Source: Neospora caninum Liverpool
Taxonomy: Eukaryota > Apicomplexa > Conoidasida > Eucoccidiorida > Sarcocystidae
Direction of reading: 5' to 3'
DNA length: 64,000 nt
NCBI RefSeq assembly: GCF_000208865.1
Contig: NC_018398.1
Location: 4,358,812-4,422,811, forward strand
In this document: positions 46,911-57,490 of the stretch, in pieces
Position numbering within the stretch: the first letter of the stretch is position 1
Layout of the letters: every line of letters starts with the position of its first letter
The notes under the pieces: model-generated
Seen by the model: the letters and a program-made list of their open reading frames with translations, nothing else
Database searches by the model: none
What the model was told of the DNA's origin: nothing
Position numbers and translations under genes: made by a program

Positions 46911-48630
46911 CGCCGAGGGACAAAGAGAGAAGAAGGAGACGCAGGAGGAAGAAGCTACGGCGAGCGCCGGTCTCGACCCCCAGGCGCTGCGGAGACAGCC
47001 GAAGCAGGCGGCGAGAAGAAATCCCTGAAACGCGATGCCAGGTTGGGAAGGAGACCCCGCGTCCACAAGAGAAGAATCACGTGACAGAGATACACCTTCT
47101 TGGGACTCCAATTCAGGGTCTGCCTGGAAGCGGAGAAACACCCAGCACTCTTCTCTTTCGGCACGTGTGTGTTAGCGTTGCGGATGGGCTGCGCGGAACT
47201 GCATGCAGTTTACCCGCCGCTCGTTCAGCTGTATGTACACCTGACAGCGTCAAAGGAACGTCCCGCCTCATCTTCGTTTCTGCTTTTTCTGAGGCGCTCC
47301 GGAGAAATCAGGACGCAACGCCGAAGGACCAAATATCAAGGAGTCGCCAGGCTGGGGTTCCCTGCGTCACGGCCCTTTCGCGTCACACAGAATCCGAGCG
47401 GAGAGCCGCGACCGCTGCCGCAAAAGCCAAGGCGAACGCTGTCTGTTTTCGCCTGTCGCGTCTCCGCACAGAAAAAATACGGCAGCCGTCCGTCGCGAAA
47501 CGCATCCCATTTCGTAAGTTTTGTTAGAGCGCGGAGAAGATGAAGGAGAGGGAACGGAAAACGGGAAAAGAGTTTTCTCACCATCAACACTGGATGGCCT
47601 TCTCCGGTTTCTCTGGGTCACTTGATGCGCTTAATCGCGTCTTGACTCGCACGGCTGGCGGACGATTGCGCCGTCTCGCGTGACTTTGTGGCAAGACGAA
47701 TTCCCCTTCTTGTCTCCGCACATACAAATTCACGGCTGCCGTTCTGTTCTTTTCAGACTGCCCGACAGCTCTTTCAGTGCAGCCTCTGTTCTCCGTTCCT
47801 CAGCCGACGTCACCTTTGAAACTTCATCGCCCGTCTCATCGTCTCTCTTGGTCGTCGTTCTCCCTCTCCTTCTCTCTTGTTCTGTCTTCTCTTTCCGGTG
47901 CTCATTCTTGACTGTGTCCTATTCAGCGTCTGATAGTCCCTGGACGTAGTTGCGCATCGAGCTGCGTTTTTCGAAACCAGTGCTTCGGTCTTCGCTTCGC
48001 GTCGCCTCTCGGCTTCCAGTCACGCACTCGCGGGTATTTCCTGGTCTCAGGGGTGCTGTCCTCCTCCCTGGGAGACTTTCAATTCTGTTGTTCTCTTGCC
48101 TTTTTCCGCGGGAGAACAACCACGGCAGCTGTATGTCGCCTTCGCATTTTCTGACTCGAAGAACCACCTGGAGTCCCTCTGTCGAGGGGAACCCCAGACC
48201 AGTAGCCTTCGTCTCGCATGTGCGAAACCCTCGCGCATTTTGGGATGAGACGATGCCGAGGAGCAGAACTCGCGGCCGTTTCGTGCTCCTCCGTGTCGCT
48301 GTATCTTCCCTCAGCTTCCTTCCCGGTGTCTGGAGCCCAACTAGCCACTCCTCTCTGTCCCCGCGTACCGCCGTCGCCCTAGGCGTCTCCAAGCCCGGAC
48401 GTGACTCTGTGGCGAACAATATAGGCCCCCACCCGCGTTCCCGCGGCGCCTGCCTCACCCGTCCAGACAAAGGCAGCACTTTCCTCGTCTCCCCGTTTCT
48501 CTTCCCGTCATCGTCTCTGCCTTTCTCTCTGTCTTCCTCTCTGTCTTCTTCCCGGTCTTCTTCCCTCTCTTCTCCTTTATCACCTGTATCGTCTTCTCTT
48601 TGTTCGTCGACGTCGCGACCTCCGTCCACC
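46911..48630. promoter_or_regulatory. Shared upstream region of divergent PGES2-like and NAXE genes
   Basis: About 1.7 kb between outward-facing start codons, so both promoters should lie here. The right end (about 47.75-48.62 kb) is C/T-rich on the plus strand, with CTTCCTCTCTGTCTT-like stretches, fitting the NAXE leader. The NAXE frame stays open from about 47950, with one upstream in-frame ATG at 48133. No other gene is supported. Confidence 0.5.
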
Positions 48631-51600
48631 ATGGCACAGGCGAACTGCAATTTGACTGTAAGTCGCGTTTTCCTTTCTCCCGTTTTTTTGTAATTTTAGT
48701 GGAGACGAAACAAAGGGGATCTCTGCCGCATGCGCGCGACAGATGTGCACGCTTCAGTTCTGACTGCGTTGTCCGTCGGCCTCGCTGCGAAGGCATCTCT
48801 CAGGCGTCGATATTGAAACACGCTTGCGGGGGGGGGATTTCGAGCCCCGTAGGCAAATAGGTGCAAACCCATCTCCAGGTGCTCACAAGTAGGAGCCCGA
48901 AAGTACAGCGCCTATCAGCTGGCGGTTTAAGGCTGACCTGTAACTACATGAAACTGGATACGAGTGGATGGGCAGATCGGGGTCAATAGATGCAGATAGG
49001 TGTTTGCAGATAGATAGCGATGATGGTTAGATACAGGTGGATATCTGTGTTGCAAAATGCGCTCTGCTTCCATGCGCCCGGGGTGTATGCCTTCAGTATT
49101 TAACGCAGTCGCAGGCTCAAGCGCTCGACGAGGACCTCATGGGCCCCGAGGTGGGGTACTCTGTTGACCAGGCAAGGCGCGAAAGTTCTCGACGACACCA
49201 ACCGTGTCCGGTTCTCTATGCCGTCGTTCGTCGCGCACCTCGCCCCTTTTTTGGTTCCTCCCTCTCAGCTGTACCGGTTTCCGTTTGGTCTCGGCCTCGG
49301 GTTCTGCCTTCTCATCGCTCTCTTTGCGTCGCTCCATGAGCGGCAAACCCGCGACGCTTCTGTCTCTCTCTTTTCGGCGCTTTTGCAGCTGATGGAGCTG
49401 GCGGGTCTCAGCGTCGCCCAGGCAGTGGCCGAGGCGATTCCGCTTTCGCCCGCAGTCACGCGTCTCGCACGCGTGCTCGTTGTTGCTGGCCCCGGTGAGG
49501 CGCCTTCTCGAGCTCTGAGAATCCGCATGCAAAGCAGGAAGCAAGGCCGCGCGCGCCTCTCTCTGGAGATCTCTCTTAGGGGCAGCGTGCAGACCACATC
49601 TGACAAGCGCCGAGCAGTTGCGAAAGAAATTTCGTGAAGCACAAGACTCGCGATCCGCACTCTAGGGGCAAAACCACAATCACAAAGGACTTGGGACTGT
49701 CTGTGCCACTGAGGAGAGGCCGCCCGTCGGAATGGTCCCGTCCACTCACGAACGCGGTTGGACCCTCGCGTGTGTTTCCAGGCAACAACGGCGGCGACGG
49801 ACTTGTTGCTGCGAGGCATTTGAAGCTCTTCGGCTACCAGGTCCACGTCTGGTACCCTCGCCCAACAGCCAAGCCTCTGTTTGAGGTGAACCCTGCATGC
49901 GTGGAAAAGGGAAAAGGCGGGGTTCCAGGAGGGACGGTAACAGCTCAGGATCTGCGGATGTTGGGCTGCAAAGTTAGCACCAGGCGACAGAAATCGACAA
50001 AGGTGGCAACAGAGACTTCCTGCTATTGCGCGAGTCGGCAGGAGTTCACGCACACCCGTGGGAGATCATCGAATGTGTCTCTTGAGTGTGCGCTTGCATC
50101 GGAAGAAGCTCCAAACACCTGGCGAATCATGAGTGGTTCCACCGCAACACAGTGTCACCAAGACTCGTCGAAAACCCTCGACACTTTGCTTTTCCCCCTG
50201 GTGCCGGTTATCTCTCCCTGTATACGTATATGCATATATATATATATATATATATATATGTGCGTGTCTATGTGAATATATATGTATATATATATATATA
50301 TATGTTTATGTGAATGTGTATATATATATATATATATATGTTTATGTGAATGTATATATATATATATATGTTTATGTGAGTATATATATCTGTTTGGTGA
50401 GCTGTCGTCGATTTGGAGGAAGATCCCGAGGTGGCGTTCCTCTTTTCTTTGTAGCGGCGGTTCTCATTTTTTGGGTTGTCGGGTGGTCTCTCTTCTCTCT
50501 GTTTAGGGCCTGATGAAGCAGCTGAAGAACCATCGCGTTCCAGTGACTTTCGAAGCGCCTCCAGGTAGACGCGTGGACTTGCGACTGCAAAGGAAACAAT
50601 TGCGTGTGTGTGTGTGTGTGTGTGTGTGTTTGGCGACGGGACAGCCCTCCGAGCCGAACAGAGACTGACGCAAACACAAGAGACCGGCAAACAGCGAGAA
50701 ACGAACGCAAGAGACAGGCACGCCAGCGGTGAACCCGTGCGATATATATACATATATATATATGGAGAGAGCAGTGGGTGAAGAAGATATCGGGGTACGG
50801 GGTCGACGCATGCGGCGTACAGAGACCGTGAAGGGTTTTGCTTGTTTGGTTTTTAATCTGCTGGCCTGTAGGTCTGGCAGATTTTCACTTGATTGTCGAC
50901 AGCATCTTTGGGTTCAGCTTCAAAGGCGCTCTGCGCCCTCCCTTTGACGAGGTTTTGCAAAGGCTGAAAGCGTCAAACATCCCAATTCTGTCTGTCGACA
51001 TTCCCTCGGGATGGGACGTGGAAAAGGGTGAGGCTGCCATCCGAACGCGACCAGCGATGAGTTCGAAGCGTCGTGGCAACTGTCGCAGGGCGCGTGAGGA
51101 CACGAGACTAGGGCAAAGCGGAAACCGAACACATGCAGATAGGGGGGCGAACGACGCGGTGAAGAGTCGGATTCTGGTAGAGCAGCGCACGGTGTCGAGG
51201 GTGGAAGCCGAGAGTCGCTCTCTCTTGCCTTCTTCACGTTGCGCAGGGATGAATGAGAGAGGCCCTCGGGAACTTTTCGCGTGCGAACCTACCACGATTT
51301 GCGATGCTGTCTAGTCTGTGGGAACGGGTTCCCTGTCCTGTCTCTCCGGCCCTGGGTCACTGCTTCTTTGCCCGTCCTTCGCTTTCCTCTGCTTCTCGGA
51401 GCAGGCAATGTGAGAGGAGAAGGCCTGGAGCCCCAGTACCTGATTTCGCTCACCGCGCCGAAGCTTTGCGCAAAGCATTTCGGCAAAGTCCACTTTGTTG
51501 GAGGCCGGTTTGTGCCCGAGTGAGTTTTCGGTTCTCTCTTTGTGCTGTGAGACCGCCGTCTCGTGTCGAAAGGTCTTTTCCCGTCACGAATAAAAGACTA

Positions 51601-52308
51601 CCACCAGGGAGATGCAGAGCGTGGAGCCAGGGAAACAACACAACGGGCTACGGGGGACCGATGGACGCCTGGAAGGAGCGATGCAGGCGAGCAGACCTAG
51701 GGACGTAGAAACCGACAACAGCGCAAGTAGAAAAGCACGGCGAGACCGCGACCGGTATGTGCATGCTCATAACGGGAACCGTTTCCAAAACCCTCATCGA
51801 GTTTTGGGGCCGGCTGTCTTCTCTACACATTCGGAGTCTTGTGCATCATTCATGCATCCAGGTCCATGGTCGAGAAGTATCAGCTGGTTCTGCCTGATTA
51901 CCCAGGTAGGGCATGAGGCAAATCCACCGTGTGCAGCCGCCTGGGACCTCTGTCTCTCTGGATTCTCTCCCGCGCTCTCTCTTGCAGTTCCTCTGGTGTT
52001 TTGCCTCTCTACCATCCCGGATAGGCCTCTCCCTCGCTTGTTCCACATCTCTCTTACCCTCTCTTGCCCTGTCCACCGGGAGACGAGTGCCTGAGCTCTT
52101 ATCGCGTGTCGCGTTGTACATGCGTAGCAGCACATCTACAGTAGATGCCCGAAACCGTTTAATCCATGAGCATACAGGAACCGTAGCCATAAGCCAATAT
52201 ACATTATATATGTCGATACGCTTATTCCTATGTATGTGTTCACGGACACGTATGTCGTTGTGGCATATTATGTTTCCAGCTTCGTGTCCTGAATCGCGGC
52301 GAGCATGA
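48631..52308 (+). CDS. NAXE: NAD(P)H-hydrate epimerase (YjeF N-terminal family)
   Basis: Metabolite-repair enzyme that interconverts the R and S forms of hydrated NAD(P)H so that the dehydratase can restore NAD(P)H. Nine exons: 48631-48657, 49097-49171, 49389-49494, 49782-49885, 50507-50564, 50872-51027, 51405-51519, 51862-51905, 52280-52308; phases agree, 237 residues. Landmarks in order: [76 protein letters not shown] and [10 protein letters not shown], covering the whole Rossmann-type domain. Intron 2 uses a GC donor (CAG then GCAAGG), required to keep VDQ-LMELAG intact. The ATG at 48631 has an ideal CCACCATGGC context, but the frame is open upstream to an ATG at 48133, so an organelle-targeting form is possible. 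The end is uncertain: reading through the last donor gives a stop three codons on, at about 51917. Confidence 0.93.
50231..50392. repeat. Compound (TA)n / TGTTTATGTGAATG repeat
   Basis: Alternating TA tracts and copies of TTTATGTGA-type units (three to four cycles of roughly 35-45 bp) in NAXE intron 4; likely polymorphic in length. Confidence 0.85.
50604..50629. repeat. (GT)n microsatellite
   Basis: Perfect GT run in NAXE intron 5. Confidence 0.95.
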
Positions 52309-55300
52309 AGGTTCCCATCGAGGGATCCGCATTTGTCTTCGTTTCACTTTTGGTCTGGGGTGTAGAAGTCGTCTCTCCTCAAACGCAGTGGACGCCAATC
52401 GCCGCTCCCACTGAGAACGCGTAAGCAGCCAGGACAAAGACGGCTCTCTGAAGGAAATTTATCAATGTCCTTGTCTTGTGGGTTGTGTTTGAAGGCATTC
52501 AGGGGGTCGTCCGTATCGACTAAGTAGCCCCGGACGAGCCGATGGCGGCTGCTCAAATCGAGACACTTGGGATGCGTCTCAGCTTCTGACTGTCGAGGAA
52601 ATCGAAACATCGTTTGACGCTTGTGCCTCTTCCCAAATGCCGCACCCCCTCGGGAACTTGATAGGGAGCTAAAGGTTCTTTCCGCGACGACTGGACGTAG
52701 AAATATCTCGCGGGGCCGGTCCTGCGCGCGACATTCCCTTATTTCATTGCGGATCAAAATCAAAACAAGCTCGATCTGTGGACGTAATTCCGTCTACAGA
52801 CCGTGTGGAGGGAACAGGCATTTTGCGATGTCTTAGTGTGTATTGATATGTGCATTTACAGCGGAATGGATAGCTGTATGTGGATGCTTGCATGCATGTA
52901 GAGCTCTGTAGGTTTGAGGCACCGAAGAGTGATGCTGTGCAGTCCCCGCTTCTACAGGAGCCGACGGCTCAGTCACGATCGTTCAATATTCCATTTCTGC
53001 TTGCTTTGAAGGCAGGAGACCGGCACGACCTTCTTCGTGCTTTTCCGTCTACGTTTAGGTGCGCACGGTTACTCTTGCGTATATAAATACAAAGAGCCGC
53101 GACGATCTGCAGTTCAATGTATACCTATAGAGAAACTCTGTAGGTATTGAGCATGCAGGTGTGTTGGCTCTCGGGTCGTACTCATCCCAAGACTTTGAGA
53201 GGTCCTGTTCAGCTTCGTCCGTCCCGGTGTTCTGGCATCGGATCGCAGAACGTCCACAGCCTGTTGACGTTGTCACTTTGCATCCGTGGAGATGCGGCTT
53301 GCACCAGTGGAAACACAACTACCCTGCGTATTCGTACCGGTAGAGTTACGTGTTCAGCTGGGAAGGGAACCTGCAATGCGGGTGAGCGCGGTTGGATTCA
53401 CCGAGAACGTTTCTGTCGTTCGGCCTCACAAAAGCACTGACCGACGGCACTGGTGCTCACTCTGAGCTGCTTGAGGGAGACGCTGAGACACAAGCTGTAC
53501 TGGGCGGAAACGAGACACACTTTCTTTCTCGCGCACTCTTGCCACACCTAGGGGGGGATGGCGTTAACATCTAAGAGTCGACCAAGACTTGGCAATACCA
53601 CGTATCATTCGCACGCGCCGACGGAAGACCACATGGATCCGTGGTCAGAAGGTTCGAGCCGTGCGTCGCTTAGTGTCCAATGACATTGTTGGATCCGACA
53701 GAACACGTCAAATGGTTTTCCGCAAAGAAGAGAGCTGTGGCGCATTGGTGCAACTGGCGATAGATTCTTTCTGTGTGGCGGCAGTGTGAGTTTCATTTGA
53801 TCCGCTCTATGTGCGGCAACTGGTTGCGCTCGCGAGTCTTTGAATTCCCGTGGCTCGTAGGGCAATCCATCTTCAGTCTATTCCAGCGACTCCCTCATCG
53901 GTCAGAACTCAACAGTGGCAAAAGCGTGGTGACCCAAACAGCGGCGCCTGTGACGATGCAGAACCGTTCTACGAGCAGAAGAAAGAAAGGCCACCGAATC
54001 GAGATAGGCTCTCACACACTTCGTTTACACTTTCCCTGGTGTTGTTTTGCCAAAACTCTCGTGAAGCGATATCCTGGATGTCTTTGCCTGGGGCAAGTGT
54101 TTGACTCTTTTCCTTTTTCCATTCGTATCGGTCGCACGCGGTAACCAGCCCGGTTGTGTTGAGGCACGATTGTGTTCTGTGGCTCGCGCAGCAGTCGCTG
54201 CCGGAACTAAAACTGGAAACAAAACAAATCGTACCGGCTTTGCTTTAGCGAACACACTCAGTACCCTGTCAACTGGTAGACAGGTTTAGTACGAACTGCG
54301 GTTTTTCGAATTATTAAGGCACATTCCCTTGTTCTCTGAATATATTCCACCAACCGAATCGCAGACAGTGGTAGCGTGAAATCCAGTTCTCCAAGGAAGT
54401 CTCGGGAGTCGTTCGACTCTGCGTTGAGGGGAAAAACGATGATGCTCCCACCGCATCCGTTTTGATTGGGGGACCATATTCGCAATCAGCAGGCTGTTTC
54501 TCGAACTTCTGGAGTGTGACCGGGCATAATGATGGGCATCGAAGAAAGAGAAAACACAGCGTGGCGAGACCGTCGAATCTGCGGTCGGCTAGCTGCCACT
54601 GACGGGCCACGGTAGAACGAACATCTATTTTGAACGGCACCCTGACGCTCATCCTTTAGACAAAAATGTTATCGTGAACCAAAGAAGAAGAACAGCATTC
54701 GTTGGGTAACAACTTTGTGTCTTTCTTTTTCCAGTTTCAGCGTTCTCCGGTCTCTCTAGCTGCTGATGCCTGGGAGCGTCTTGAGAACATTCTGCATTGG
54801 CAGTGCAACATATACATCCCGTTCTAGTAACGATGTGTGTTTGGCTGCATTTTTGACCAACGATGCAAGACACCAGGCAACGACAGCTTAACCTTTTTGG
54901 TCCGGATTTGCTTGGCTGACATGTGTGGTCTTCCGCATTATATATATCATTCTTTGGTAAATACGCTTGCCTCTACCGACCGCGAGCCAAACGTAGTCTG
55001 GAGGAAAATGCTTTGAACATTCCTGCCTTTGTCTTGGATCGATCGTTGTCTTCCGAATGTGTTACACCATCTGCCTCAACATTTTTTCTTTCTTTGTCCG
55101 TCATCTTTTGTCATTTGCTTGGCAAGCAGAGCAATACGGAAAACTGTTATCTGGAAAAAATCGTTCCCTGTCTCTTGGTTTTTTCGGTTCTGTTCGTTAG
55201 ACTCCAATTGGAAAAACACCTGAGGCAACACTCAGATTGATCTAATCAGACTGTTCTAACCGATCCGCCTGCGGTCTACATAGACAGACGTCGGTTGGAC

Positions 55301-55510
55301 AGCAGGTGACTTGAATGAGAATCTGCTGAACAGGAAAGAAAGCCCACAACATCCAGTTCTTGTCGAGTGAATACAGGTTTCTGGTTTCTGTGTTGGGCGA
55401 CTAGCGAGAACCCACACCGTTCACAAGCCTTCCCTACCAAACGAGACATTCTATCGTGAAACACGTTGTCCGAGTTGTTTTTTCTCATACGAACCGACCT
55501 TTTTTAGACG
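52309..55510. other. Region between NAXE and the rolling-stone-like gene, no gene seen
   Basis: Probably the 3' UTR of NAXE and the promoter and leader of the next gene. Open frames are all under about 140 codons and unassigned. A TGCATGC motif occurs at 52889-52895. Base composition is more AT-rich from about 54.2 to 55.5 kb than around the other genes. No RNA gene recognised. Confidence 0.45.
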
Positions 55511-57490
55511 ATGGAGGATCGCGAACACGAGCTCGGGGCACAACCTCAAATGCTGGAGGCCGCTGCCGAGATTTGCATGCCTGCGACAGACTCCGGCCTG
55601 GTACAGATAGGGGAGAGTGAGGCAGATGAAGAATTAAACACCTCGCGCCTGTGTGAACACGGAGAGCCAGTTGAACAATTGTCACGCTATCGGGAGGAAA
55701 GAACTCCCTCTTCTCAACAGGGCGAACCCGGATCGTTGGGCGGCGGTGTCGATTGCAGCGACCAAGCAAGCAGAAACGCCAACCCCGTATTGCCGTTGCA
55801 GGATATTTCGAGGATTTTCTGGGGCTGGGAAGAGAATATTGCGAAAAATTCATCCACGGAAGCGAGTCCTCGGCGATTCAGCCGGTCAGCCAATGAGGGC
55901 GAGGACGATGGGGCAGGGGCAAGAGATGTGGAACGATCACCAGAAGAAAACGTAACAAAGAATGAACAGTCGAGCTCCATTTCGCAAAACCCGGCTTTGG
56001 ATCGAGTTCCATTTGCGATATCCTACCCTTCTTACTGTGCTCACCTGCGCTACGAGATCCGCCTCACCAAGCGCTTTTGGTCGTGTGATTTACATCACCG
56101 CGACTGGCGGCAGGTTTTTGTTTCCTCATACTTCCCCAACTTAATTGATGTAGCTTCGCTGGTCGTCATCCGACTTTTTCTGTGTGTTGTTTTGTTGGTA
56201 CTCGAGGTCCTTGCGTCCCGTGACGTAAAGAAGGATCTGGGCTGGCCTATGCTTCTGTATTTCACCAACTGGAATTCGTACCTGACGACAATCTATTTTT
56301 GCCTTCTCTGTTTCTTGTCAGTAAGGGCTGCCTGGTCGTTCAGAACGCCACTTATTTCTCGCGACGTAGAAACAGAAAGAATACCGGATGATCATTCCGC
56401 GCAATGCTACCTTGACCAGGCCGATGAGGTGAACGAGAATGAGCTGCCAAGTGTCAACGCCTCGCTCGAGATGCCTGCAAAGGTGACTGGACAGTCGCAA
56501 AAACGGACCACAAAAAGTCGAATTTCAACGCGGGCGTCTACAGAAAGCCAGCAGTCAAGACACAAGTATCCGCATCGGCACTACAACCCAAGCAAAGGCC
56601 CTTGGGGATGTTTCTGTATCCACCACCGCCACATTGCGCCCGCGCTTCCGCCTCATTCCACCATAAGACGCAAGCTTGTAGATTGTGTACTGCTTCCTGG
56701 ATATCACGAGCTCATGTCACATGAAGTCTACTGTGTGGAGGGAATCCTCTTGGCACCAAATCCTTCATATCCAGAGAGTTTGGCATGGACCTGTTTTCGA
56801 AAAAAAAATGCGAGTGCGAAGCAGGATGCCGAAACAAAACCAGATGCGTCCAAACAAGAATCAGACACGGAGTGTTCGGAACGACCTCGCACGCCCCTCC
56901 TGGTTTCGATTGTATGGGTTCTTCACAGTGTCCACCTCGTTGCATCTGTGGGAGTGTGCGTCATCTTCTTTTCCCTTCTGAATCAAAACGGAAATACATT
57001 TCCAGAGTCCTGGTACTCCGTATGGAAGCATCTTATGATTGTGGTTGTCACGCTCATGCATTCATTGCTTCTTTCGCGTATTCCAATCCCGATTCGCCAT
57101 GTCGTCTTCGAGTACATCTTCATCATGATATATCTGGCTCTGCAAGTGGTCGTGTTCCTCCTAGACCTCCCAAATGGTGATGGGGGTCATGGGTACATCT
57201 ATCGCGTGTTTGACATGCGTTGTCCAGGCCGTGCCTTCGGTGTTGCGATTCTCGTCCTCGCCAGCATTGCCGTTCTGACGCTAGCACTCTGGTCTGCCTC
57301 TCGACAGAGATCTCTTTTTGTTGACCCTCCCCCAAGTGTCGCAGTTTCTGCTTCCACTCTTCTTGAAATTCGAACCAAACAGCTTGCTGCTAAGCTCCAC
57401 GAACTCCATCTTTCTGTTGACTGTGGAGTCGGCGATTGTTCTGTTGACGCACGCGAACCAAGTAGGCAACTGCCCGTCGCTGTTTCCTGA
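55511..57490 (+). CDS. Rolling-stone-like multi-pass membrane protein
   Basis: Intron-less 659-residue protein beginning at the first ATG of the frame. Residues 1 to about 190 are polar and acidic, probably disordered. Membrane segments are seen at about 212-232, 246-272, 463-487, 500-520, 530-552 and 573-595. A large soluble loop at about 280-455 contains a His-rich stretch (HKYPHRHYNPS, CIHHRHIAP). Two patterns recall the rolling stone/AIG1-related membrane family: YFTNWNSYLTTIYF in segment 2, like its LTNW motif, and GYIYRVFDMRCPGRAFG before the last segment, like its IYP-LDW-PG-A motif. The family is poorly understood (rolling stone in Drosophila is linked to myoblast fusion), so no function is claimed. 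Cellular membrane unknown; no N-terminal signal peptide is seen. The coding call is strong, the family call moderate. Confidence 0.72.
   Translation: MEDREHELGAQPQMLEAAAEICMPATDSGLVQIGESEADEELNTSRLCEHGEPVEQLSRYREERTPSSQQGEPGSLGGGVDCSDQASRNANPVLPLQDISRIFWGWEENIAKNSSTEASPRRFSRSANEGEDDGAGARDVERSPEENVTKNEQSSSISQNPALDRVPFAISYPSYCAHLRYEIRLTKRFWSCDLHHRDWRQVFVSSYFPNLIDVASLVVIRLFLCVVLLVLEVLASRDVKKDLGWPMLLYFTNWNSYLTTIYFCLLCFLSVRAAWSFRTPLISRDVETERIPDDHSAQCYLDQADEVNENELPSVNASLEMPAKVTGQSQKRTTKSRISTRASTESQQSRHKYPHRHYNPSKGPWGCFCIHHRHIAPALPPHSTIRRKLVDCVLLPGYHELMSHEVYCVEGILLAPNPSYPESLAWTCFRKKNASAKQDAETKPDASKQESDTECSERPRTPLLVSIVWVLHSVHLVASVGVCVIFFSLLNQNGNTFPESWYSVWKHLMIVVVTLMHSLLLSRIPIPIRHVVFEYIFIMIYLALQVVVFLLDLPNGDGGHGYIYRVFDMRCPGRAFGVAILVLASIAVLTLALWSASRQRSLFVDPPPSVAVSASTLLEIRTKQLAAKLHELHLSVDCGVGDCSVDAREPSRQLPVAVS

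Noticed and set aside
50231..50392. CRISPR-like or structured repeat array in NAXE intron 4
   Set aside because: Units are AT microsatellite with variable spacing, no distinct spacers; a eukaryotic intronic simple repeat.
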